The notes under the pieces were generated by a model that worked only from the letters and a program-made list of their open reading frames with translations, was not told the DNA's origin and did no database searches. The position numbers and the translations under genes were made by a program. A stretch of DNA of 44,897 nucleotides from Candidatus Microgenomatus sp. (GTDB taxonomy: Bacteria; Patescibacteriota; Microgenomatia; UBA1400; PJMF01), in assembly GCA_020724725.1 (NCBI GenBank), contig DYGL01000004.1, positions 1 through 44,897 of the forward strand, given 5' to 3'. Positions 1 through 7,321 of this stretch are shown here, in pieces. Each line of letters starts with the position of its first letter. Within the stretch, counting starts at the first letter, position 1.

Positions 1-50
1 CTTGGACTTGAGATAGGTAGTAGGTTGTTGATCTTGAGTTAGCATGGTTT

Positions 51-1181
51 TTATCGTTCAATGGCTTCCCAAACTTGACATTCATTTTCAACACAAATTC
101 TGCCTTGCACAATATGTTGCCCAAAATTTTCCAAAGCGTAAATTTTGGAAAGATCTTTTTCTTCTCCTTGATTGCTGATATCCAACCAATTTTCTGATCC
201 TGGAATCAAAATTCTAAATTCATAGTTAAAGTTAACACTCTGGTTTCCACTTGCTGAACAGCGGAAGCGCACTTCATCGCCACTTTTTAACTTTTCATCA
301 TCATCTCCTGTCATAGGATTAAGATTAACATCCAACATTTCAATGCTTGCACAAACTGGCATGGCTTGGCTTTCACAACAATTGCTCACGTTTGGTTGAG
401 CAGCACAAAATAGTTGGTTTTCGCCTTTAGCACAGATTTTCTTAGCCACACCATCTTTATTGACTGGTTGACATGTCAATCCATTATCGCAATCAGCGTT
501 ACTATTACATCCAAACTCTCCGCAATTGAGTTTTTCTTCAAGTGGTGGTTCATCTGGAGGATCGTCATCAGGCGGACAATCTTCACACACAGCATTAGCT
601 TCCTCACATAAATCACCACAGCTATCGGCTGAGCCAATTACCCACCATCCATTGCCGGTTCCGCCACAACGACAGCGAATCAAGCCAACTTCGGAACAAG
701 TTTCTACGCGATCAGTATTAGGATTGTCGCACCAATCTCCGCCCATTGATTCGTTGGTGCAAGCATCTAAATCGGTTACATATCCACAAATAATTCCGCC
801 ATCTGCAGTATCTCTACAAGTCTCATGATAACATTTGTCTGGATCGCCATTGTTTAAGCGATGAGTGTTTGGGCCACAGTCGCCACCATCTGTTGAGTTG
901 GGTATACAATAATCAATTCCTCCAATGTTTTCTAAATGTGTGTCTGGATAGGCTCCACAACCTTCTGGAGGAGCTGGAATATAATTTGGCGCCGCTTGCT
1001 GGCGATTGTCTTGGTTTTGTTGTATTAAGATGTAGCTTGCAGAAATTCCTATTGCTAAAAATAACAAAATAAGTAATCCAGCAAGTCTACTTCTATTTTT
1101 TATTGGCTTGGCGAGTGAAATCTGTTTTTCTAAGCTGATTTTTTTATATTTGGCTGGTAAGTAGTCTCTTGGATCATTCAT
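51..1181 (-). CDS. Cys-rich membrane-anchored/secreted protein
   Basis: 376-aa ORF; basic N-terminus plus one hydrophobic segment (LAGLLILLFLAIGISASYILI), then many Cys residues and a Pro/Asp-rich linker; TATAAT upstream on minus strand. Confidence 0.7.
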   Translation of the reverse strand: MNDPRDYLPAKYKKISLEKQISLAKPIKNRSRLAGLLILLFLAIGISASYILIQQNQDNRQQAAPNYIPAPPEGCGAYPDTHLENIGGIDYCIPNSTDGGDCGPNTHRLNNGDPDKCYHETCRDTADGGIICGYVTDLDACTNESMGGDWCDNPNTDRVETCSEVGLIRCRCGGTGNGWWVIGSADSCGDLCEEANAVCEDCPPDDDPPDEPPLEEKLNCGEFGCNSNADCDNGLTCQPVNKDGVAKKICAKGENQLFCAAQPNVSNCCESQAMPVCASIEMLDVNLNPMTGDDDEKLKSGDEVRFRCSASGNQSVNFNYEFRILIPGSENWLDISNQGEEKDLSKIYALENFGQHIVQGRICVENECQVWEAIER

Positions 1182-1276
1182 GCGGCTTCAATTTTTTATC
1201 TATTTTAGATTATAGTTTTTTTGACTTTTTTGCAAGATAAGAGGCCTTTTAGTTAATCAGTGATAGAATTCTTACA

Positions 1277-2065
1277 GTGCAGAAAGACAACTTGCTTTAC
1301 TACCTTGATTTCGTTTGGCTTCTAACAAAAAAAGAAATCAAACTGCGTTATAAAAGAACTTTTTTGGGTTTGTTATGGGTGATCCTCAATCCTTTGTTAC
1401 AAATGTTAATTATTGGTTTGGTTTTTCAGTTTTTTGTGCCGATGAAAATTGAAAATTATTTTTTGTTTTTATTTGCCGGACTTTTGCCTTGGGGTTTTTT
1501 TGCTAATTCTTTGCTTCGAACCACGCCACTTTTGGTGCAGGAAAGAGCTTTGATGCAGAAAGCAGCTTTTCCAAGGGAGGTTTTGGTCGTAGCAGCGGTT
1601 TTGGCCAATTTGTTTCATACTTTGGTGGCGAGTGGAGTTTTTTTGTTTTTTCTGACTTTTTTGCAAGGTAATTTAATGGATGCTTTGTGGTTTTTTATCT
1701 CTAGACTGTTTTTATCAGCTTTCTTTTTTGGTTTTTTCTTATTATTTGTTTTGGCTACTTGTTTGATTGTCTCCGCTCTTTATGTCAGAGTGAGAGATTT
1801 AAATTTTGTAGTACAACTTAGCGTCCAACTGCTCTTTTATGGAGTGCCTATTGTTTATGGTTTGAGTATGTTGCCTGAGATTTTTAGGCAAATTCTTTAC
1901 TTTAACCCTTTAGTAAGTTTTATTGAGATTTTTCGCTATTTTTTCTTGGGTGGTGAATTTAATTTAACGTCTACTTCTGTAGTTGCTTTATTGTCTTTTC
2001 CTTATTTATTAGTGGCTTTACGAATTTTTAGAAAAGAAAGTAAAAATTTTGATGACTGGTTCTAA
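1277..2065 (+). CDS. ABC-2 type polysaccharide exporter permease (Wzm-like)
   Basis: 262 aa; N-term LTKKEIKLRYKRTFLGLLWVILNPLLQMLIIGLVF typical of Wzm/TagG permeases; adjacent to Wzt-like ATPase. GTG start. Confidence 0.9.
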   Translation: MQKDNLLYYLDFVWLLTKKEIKLRYKRTFLGLLWVILNPLLQMLIIGLVFQFFVPMKIENYFLFLFAGLLPWGFFANSLLRTTPLLVQERALMQKAAFPREVLVVAAVLANLFHTLVASGVFLFFLTFLQGNLMDALWFFISRLFLSAFFFGFFLLFVLATCLIVSALYVRVRDLNFVVQLSVQLLFYGVPIVYGLSMLPEIFRQILYFNPLVSFIEIFRYFFLGGEFNLTSTSVVALLSFPYLLVALRIFRKESKNFDDWF

Positions 2066-3086
2066 AACAGCTGTTTTATTAAAGAAAGTAAATAAACGCT
2101 ATTTTTTGCGCAACTCTTTTGATAATAAGCCTTTTTTGGCCCTGCAAAACATTAACTTAAAGATCAAGCAGGGCGAAAAAATTGCTATTTTGGGTGATAA
2201 TGGTGCTGGTAAGACTACTTTGCTAAAAATGATCGCCGGCATTGCCGAGCCAAGCACTGGTCAGGTGAAAACTAGTGGTAAGGTAGTTTCCTTGATTGAC
2301 ATTACCGCCGGTTTCCATCAAGAGTTTTCTGGTCGAGAAAATATTTATCTTAATGCTATTTTGCTTGGTCTCAGACCAAAAAATGTCAAAAATCTAGAGC
2401 AAGAAATTATTGATTTTGCTGGCTTGGGTGAGTTTATTGATCAGCCAATCTATACCTATTCTTCAGGCATGGTTTTGCGTCTTGGTTTTGCCGTGGCCAT
2501 TCACGCTCAGCCAGATGTTTTGATTCTAGATGAAGGGATTATTGTTGGCGATCAAGATTTCCAGAAGAAAGCTTACGATAGTGTCGAAGAAATTTTTGCG
2601 AAGGGTAAGACCATTGTTCTCTCTAGCCACATGTTGCCTCTGCTTAAAAGACTTTGTCAGCGTTTTGTTTGGTTGGAACATGGTCAAATTATGATGGATG
2701 GTGGGCAAGAGGTTTTACTTGAATACAAGAAACACCGCGCCAATTTGCAAATAGAGAATTTGCCGAGTAATAAAAATGCTTCTTTATTGTTTGATTTTCT
2801 AAAAAACTTGCCAATTGGTGAGAAATTTGTAGCGACCGCTAGTAGTGGGAGTATGGAGCCTTTAATTTTGAAGGGTGACGAGATTGAAGTGGAGCGAGTT
2901 GATTTTGCTAATCTCAAAAAAGGCGATGTGATTGCTTTTTGGAATGATGCCTTACAAAACGTAGTTGTTCATCGCTTTTATAAGTTGGAGCAGGGCAAGA
3001 TTGTGACTAAGGGTGATAATAACCTAGTGGCAGACGTGGGTTATGTTGAGAAGGAAAATTTCTTGGGTAAAGTCTCAGGCTTTTGA
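2049..3086 (+). CDS. Wzt-like ABC ATPase fused to a C-terminal S26 signal-peptidase-like domain
   Basis: Walker A GDNGAGKTT, signature YSSGMVLRLGFA, Walker B VLILDEG; C-terminal about 95 aa contains SSGSMEPLILKGDEIEV...GDVIAF...VVHRFY...TKGDNN..AD, matching S26 peptidase motifs with His rather than Lys as putative base. Confidence 0.88.
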   Translation: MMTGSKTAVLLKKVNKRYFLRNSFDNKPFLALQNINLKIKQGEKIAILGDNGAGKTTLLKMIAGIAEPSTGQVKTSGKVVSLIDITAGFHQEFSGRENIYLNAILLGLRPKNVKNLEQEIIDFAGLGEFIDQPIYTYSSGMVLRLGFAVAIHAQPDVLILDEGIIVGDQDFQKKAYDSVEEIFAKGKTIVLSSHMLPLLKRLCQRFVWLEHGQIMMDGGQEVLLEYKKHRANLQIENLPSNKNASLLFDFLKNLPIGEKFVATASSGSMEPLILKGDEIEVERVDFANLKKGDVIAFWNDALQNVVVHRFYKLEQGKIVTKGDNNLVADVGYVEKENFLGKVSGF

Positions 3087-3368
3087 TTGCTTTTCAACAA
3101 TTTTCTCTTTAAGTGCCTGCTTCAACCATTCTTTGAGGTCTTTTTCCAACTCTTCTTTGGAAACATCATATTCTTGATTGAGTTTCTTGAGTAGATTGTC
3201 AAAAGAAATTGGTTTGGCTAGATTTTCCCAGATAGAAAAAGCCACATCTTCGAGTTCGATGATGTGTTTTTTATCTTTAGTCAGAAGCAAAAAGTGGTCG
3301 TTTTTTTTTAAAAAAACAACACCAACACTTCTAGAGAAAAGAAGACCATTTAAAACATCCATAATCAT
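3075..3368 (-). CDS. PqqD-family protein (RRE-like peptide-binding domain)
   Basis: 97 aa; HIIELEDVAFSIWENLAKPISFDNLLKKLNQEYDVSKEELEKDLKEWLKQALKEKIV matches the PqqD-fold pattern (LN..a..iW.lldg..t..ei...l...ydv....v..dv..fl..L...gli). Confidence 0.8.
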   Translation of the reverse strand: MIMDVLNGLLFSRSVGVVFLKKNDHFLLLTKDKKHIIELEDVAFSIWENLAKPISFDNLLKKLNQEYDVSKEELEKDLKEWLKQALKEKIVEKQSKA

Positions 3369-3392
3369 TAAGATTTTAGGATTTTTTAAGTA

Positions 3393-3467
3393 TTATATTG
3401 CTTCAGCAACAGCCAAACTGATTTTAATTTTGGCTTTTTTTAGCACTGGTTTGTTGTATTTTTTCAT
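3393..3467 (-). CDS. Candidate RiPP precursor peptide, 24 aa (MKKYNKPVLKKAKIKISLAVAEAI)
   Basis: Read by hand on minus strand; absent from ORF track because of length. GAGAAGGA-like ribosome-binding sequence just upstream, near-consensus promoter about 60 bp upstream, YxxPxL motif, 24 bp before the PqqD-like gene. Confidence 0.55.
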   Translation of the reverse strand: MKKYNKPVLKKAKIKISLAVAEAI

Positions 3468-3506
3468 ATTTCCTTCTCTGTTTTAAGAATTTTTATTTGA
3501 TTGAGC

Positions 3507-3535
3507 TTCACACTTTCTATCTGATCCAGTATAGT
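3507..3535 (+). promoter_or_regulatory. Candidate sigma70-type promoter for the QueC-like gene
   Basis: TTCACA - 17 bp - TATAGT. Confidence 0.4.
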
Positions 3536-3557
3536 AGCTCATTAGAATAATTGTCAA
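3528..3557 (-). promoter_or_regulatory. Candidate sigma70-type promoter for precursor peptide/PqqD-like genes
   Basis: Minus strand TTGACA - 18 bp - TATACT. Confidence 0.6.
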
Positions 3558-3583
3558 CATCATTTATTTTTAATAAATGTTTT

Positions 3584-4561
3584 ATGAAAAAAAATAAAGA
3601 TTTTGTTTCGAGGAGTTTTTTTAATAATTTTTTAAAAAACAGAGAAACTGAAGACTTAAATTTAATAGAGAATTTAGATAAGCTTTTTTTAAAAAAAAGA
3701 GGCTACGTTATTGAAAAACCAAAAGAATCGTCCAATGTGATTCTTTTACTTTCTGGAGGTTTAGATTCAATAGTCGCATGGGCTTTTCTAATGGAAGTTC
3801 GCAAGTACACTGTTTATCCAGTTTTTGTTAAAAGTAAAAAATTTAATTTATTTTCTCCAGAGTTTAGATCTATTCGTTATTTTTCTAAATATTTTTCTAA
3901 AAAATATGGGAAAAAATATGTAAAGCCTTTTTATTTAACTGTTTCTACACAACCAAAAGAGAAATCAATGTTTATAGGAAAAGAAAATTTAAGTGGAGTA
4001 GATATTTTAAATAATTTTCAATTAAACAACCATTTCTTGGAAAATGGTTCAAACATTGTGATATTTGAACCTCAAAACGTAGATCCTTATATCAAATCTT
4101 TTTATGGCTTGATTTACGCTCAATATTTAAATTTTCGCCACGGATTAGACGTAAAAGATATTTTTGTTGGAATCAACGCCTCTGACGGTTTGTTGGCAAG
4201 CAGTCAGTCTCTAACTTCAATAAGAAGCACAATGCTTTCAATGTGTATTTCTACTAACAAATATGATTGGAGTTTTTCTTCTCCATTCTTTGAAAGAGAG
4301 TTGGGTTCTATTATGGATAAGAGTAGTGTTATAAGAATAGGTCATGGTTTAGGTTTGCCACTTGAAAAAACTTGGTCTTGTTATAAAAAAAATAATATTC
4401 TGCAATGTGGAAATGATTGCATAAGTTGTGTTAATAGGAGACATTCTTTTGAGGAAGCAAAAGTTAAAGACGAAACCTTTTATAGTTTTTCTATTAAAAA
4501 AAGACTATTTGTTGCTCTCAATTTCAGATTAAAAAAACTTTTGAAATTATTAAGCATTTGA
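3584..4561 (+). CDS. QueC-like PP-loop ATPase
   Basis: PP-loop VILLLSGGLDSIVAWAF; C-terminal zinc-site pattern TWSCYKKNNILQCGNDCISCVNRRHSF as in QueC. ORF track starts at 3551 (TTG); ATG at 3584 more likely. Confidence 0.8.
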   Translation: MKKNKDFVSRSFFNNFLKNRETEDLNLIENLDKLFLKKRGYVIEKPKESSNVILLLSGGLDSIVAWAFLMEVRKYTVYPVFVKSKKFNLFSPEFRSIRYFSKYFSKKYGKKYVKPFYLTVSTQPKEKSMFIGKENLSGVDILNNFQLNNHFLENGSNIVIFEPQNVDPYIKSFYGLIYAQYLNFRHGLDVKDIFVGINASDGLLASSQSLTSIRSTMLSMCISTNKYDWSFSSPFFERELGSIMDKSSVIRIGHGLGLPLEKTWSCYKKNNILQCGNDCISCVNRRHSFEEAKVKDETFYSFSIKKRLFVALNFRLKKLLKLLSI

Positions 4562-4564
4562 ATA

Positions 4565-5314
4565 TTATCTTTTCTGCAAAATACCTAAACCAGAGTTTTT
4601 TGGAAAGGGGAAAGTGATTTTTTCTTGTATCCTTAATTCTTGCCAAAACTTCTTGACTCCATAATCCCCGCCGGTGAGTTGACCGGAAGCAACGATATCA
4701 TGAAAGCTCATGATCCCTCCTTTTTCCAACCTAGGATAGAAAAGCTTGTAGTCTAATTTGACTCCTTTGTAAGAATGGTCACCATCAATGTAAATATATT
4801 GATATTTTTTGCTTTGATATTTTTTGGCGAATTCTAAAGTCGTCATTAAGTGAGTGATGATGTGTTTATCAACTCCAACTTGAGCAAAATGATCCTTTGG
4901 ATTGATTTTTTTCCAAAAACCAATGCCTTGCCAATTTTGGCCATCATCGGTCTCATCGTAAGCAGCATCTACGAAATCTACTTTTCCAAAACCAATGTCT
5001 CGACAGGCACTAGCAATCATCATTGGCACATAACCTTTGAGTGAACCAACCACTAAAATATTTTTAGGTTTTAAATTCTGTACAAGAGCATAGTGAAGTA
5101 AGCCAAAGCCTAAGCTAGCGTTTTTTGAATCAACATTTTGTCCCTGATTGCCGTCGTATTTATCAATAAGAAATTTGGCAACATCTTTTTTAATTAGGCT
5201 GCTTTTGAGTTCTTTTTCTAAGCAATTTTTTTTATATGAATAGTAGATCTTTCTCAAACCAAACCATTTCACCAAATCAAGAAAATTTAGAATATTTTTA
5301 CGGTTAATTAACAT
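4565..5314 (-). CDS. Class I SAM-dependent methyltransferase (Methyltransf_24-like)
   Basis: NILVVGSLKGYVPMMIASACRD, YIYIDGDHSYKGVKLDYKLFYPRLEKGGIMSFHDI. Confidence 0.7.
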   Translation of the reverse strand: MLINRKNILNFLDLVKWFGLRKIYYSYKKNCLEKELKSSLIKKDVAKFLIDKYDGNQGQNVDSKNASLGFGLLHYALVQNLKPKNILVVGSLKGYVPMMIASACRDIGFGKVDFVDAAYDETDDGQNWQGIGFWKKINPKDHFAQVGVDKHIITHLMTTLEFAKKYQSKKYQYIYIDGDHSYKGVKLDYKLFYPRLEKGGIMSFHDIVASGQLTGGDYGVKKFWQELRIQEKITFPFPKNSGLGILQKR

Positions 5315-5373
5315 ATGTTTGTGAATAGATTTTACTATATCAGTACAAAGATTTGTGATAGGATAAACCTCTA

Positions 5374-5958
5374 GTGAAAAACGAAAGTGCTGTTTTGTTA
5401 GCCAAATTGAATATGCTGGGTGAAGACAACTACTTGAGCGATTTTTCTAGAGTAAATTATTTTTTCAAACAATTTGATGAGTTTTTGGTAAGTTTATTGC
5501 CCAATCGGCCAGCTACTCTCAGGCCAGCGCATTATGCTCGTCTTTTACCAAAGTCAGCTTGGCCTAATTATGAAAAGTTGTTTATCAAGCATGGCTACTC
5601 GGTTAGCAATCGTTTCCCTAGCACCATTGTTCAAGCTTACTTTGGTAAAAAATATCCTAGAGAATCGATTTCAATTGAGATTGTTAAGATTTCTGGAGTA
5701 GACAAACAAGAAATAGAGCTTTTAGTGGTAGATTCAAAACTTGATCGAGAAATAGTTGAGCAAGAAAATCTGAATCTGAGGCATTTTGCTCTTACCTTAG
5801 AAGAAAAGGATTTTGCTGATTTTGTTAATGTTCTTTTGCAAGCGGGTTTCAAAAAAGTTTTTTCTGGTAATAATCAATATGAGCAATCCAGCACCACTTA
5901 TTTTCAAAAGAATTTTGACAACAACTCTCTGAGATTGGAAATTTTTAAAAAGGTTTAA
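5374..5958 (+). CDS. Uncharacterised protein, possibly VOC-like
   Basis: 194 aa, GTG start; first gene of the co-directional operon; LRHFALTLEEKDFADFVNVLLQAGFKKVF...LRLEIFKK weakly resembles a VOC half-domain. Confidence 0.5.
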   Translation: MKNESAVLLAKLNMLGEDNYLSDFSRVNYFFKQFDEFLVSLLPNRPATLRPAHYARLLPKSAWPNYEKLFIKHGYSVSNRFPSTIVQAYFGKKYPRESISIEIVKISGVDKQEIELLVVDSKLDREIVEQENLNLRHFALTLEEKDFADFVNVLLQAGFKKVFSGNNQYEQSSTTYFQKNFDNNSLRLEIFKKV

Positions 5959-5959
5959 T

Positions 5960-7297
5960 GTGCAAAAAACAAATCAAGCAAATCTTTCTCAAGTGCAAAG
6001 CTCAGCTTTAAAATCTGCGCAAAATTGTGTGGCTTACGCCAAGCATTTAAAATCAAATAATCTTGATTCAAAAAAGACAGTTTTCGAAAACTTGCCTCTT
6101 TGTGACAAAGATAACTACACGGCAAAATATTCCATAGAAGAGAGAATTGATAAAAATAAATGTCTGGCTGATTTTTACATGATTTGCACTAGTTCTGGTT
6201 CAACCGCTGAACCAACCATTTGGCCTAGGGATTATGAATACGACCGTGGTTTGGAGCCACCTCACACCAAATTTTTAAACGAACATTTTTCTTTTAGTCA
6301 AAAGAAAACTTTGGTTGTAATTGCTTTTGGCTTAGGCACCACTCAGGCAGGCATGATGCACCTCAAATCTTCTTGGGAAGGAAGTTTGCATGGGCAAATT
6401 AGTGTCATTGCTCCAAATGGTGATGCAGAACAAACTGTTTTTTTATTGAATAAGCTTCATCCTCACTATGAACAAATTATTGTAATTGGTTATCCGCCAA
6501 TTATTAGTGATTTTATTGATTTGGCAGAGGAGAAAAAGCTTGACCCGCAAAAATGGAATTTGAAAATAGTTTTTGCTGGTGAAAGTGTCAGTCCTCTTTG
6601 GCGCAAAACAATGGCAAAAAAAATTGGTGGTAGTCAGCGCGACATCGTGTCTTTTTATGGTAGTACTGAGGCAGGCATGATTGGTTTTGAGTCGAAAGAG
6701 ATAAATCAATTGATTGCTCGTTGTTTGGATGATGAAGATTTGCGTTTTGATCTTTTTAAAACCTTTAATTTGCCAACTTTGGTGGAAGTTAATTTTGACA
6801 AAAAATATGTAGAAATAGTTGATGGCGAAATTGTGGTAACTGCCGATCAAGCAGTTCCTTTAGTTAGATATAATTTGCACGATCGAGGTTTTATTTTAGA
6901 CTCAAAAACAATTCAACAAGTTTTAAATCAACATAAAATTGGTTATAAATATCCAAAGAATCAAGGTTTTTTGGTGATTTATGGCCGTAATTTATCTAGG
7001 CAAATTTCTATTGAGGACGTGCAAAATGCCTTGGCTATTCTAAATTTTGCCAAATATTTTCATAAAGAATTTCAATATCAAGAAAAAACCAGCAAAGGGA
7101 GCATCATTTTGTCCTTGAATTTATATGCCAAAAATGACGAAAGCATTGCTGGAGAAAAAATTAAGTCTTTAGAAGTTGCCATGGCGAAAACAATTTCTAG
7201 ATTAATAATGTCAGCCCATCCGGTCAAAGTGAAAATTAAAGTTTTACCTGAAGCTCAAAGATTGGGTTATAAGTCTGGCAAACTCAGATATCTTTAA
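5960..7297 (+). CDS. PaaK-like adenylate-forming enzyme (phenylacetate-CoA ligase/CoF synthetase family)
   Basis: ICTSSGSTAEPTIWPRDYEYDRG and SFYGSTEAGMIGFES motifs; GTG start. Confidence 0.82.
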   Translation: MQKTNQANLSQVQSSALKSAQNCVAYAKHLKSNNLDSKKTVFENLPLCDKDNYTAKYSIEERIDKNKCLADFYMICTSSGSTAEPTIWPRDYEYDRGLEPPHTKFLNEHFSFSQKKTLVVIAFGLGTTQAGMMHLKSSWEGSLHGQISVIAPNGDAEQTVFLLNKLHPHYEQIIVIGYPPIISDFIDLAEEKKLDPQKWNLKIVFAGESVSPLWRKTMAKKIGGSQRDIVSFYGSTEAGMIGFESKEINQLIARCLDDEDLRFDLFKTFNLPTLVEVNFDKKYVEIVDGEIVVTADQAVPLVRYNLHDRGFILDSKTIQQVLNQHKIGYKYPKNQGFLVIYGRNLSRQISIEDVQNALAILNFAKYFHKEFQYQEKTSKGSIILSLNLYAKNDESIAGEKIKSLEVAMAKTISRLIMSAHPVKVKIKVLPEAQRLGYKSGKLRYL

Positions 7298-7321
7298 CTA
7301 GTCTTGTGGTTTTTTAAATTT

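Noticed and set aside
414-1072. Plus-strand ORFs (65, 100, 67 aa) within the Cys-rich gene
   Set aside because: Antisense shadow ORFs of a 376-aa coding gene; biased Ser-rich translation is a by-product of the opposite strand.
3178-3486. Plus-strand 102-aa ORF overlapping the PqqD-like gene and 24-aa peptide
   Set aside because: Antisense to better-supported minus-strand genes; hydrophobic, AT-driven composition and no recognisable domain.
3584-4561. Possible anti-phage Qat or type IV CBASS locus because of the QueC-like gene
   Set aside because: No QatA-like ATPase, TatD nuclease, CD-NTase or ubiquitin-like gene nearby; neighbours are PqqD-like and exporter genes.
1277-4561. Classical lasso-peptide cluster
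   Set aside because: YxxPxL and RRE fit, but there is no B2 transglutaminase-like protease and the PP-loop protein is QueC-like rather than asparagine-synthetase-like; peptide is unusually short.
6443-6850. 135-aa minus-strand ORF inside PaaK-like gene
   Set aside because: Antisense to a gene with clear motifs; no domain or initiation signal.
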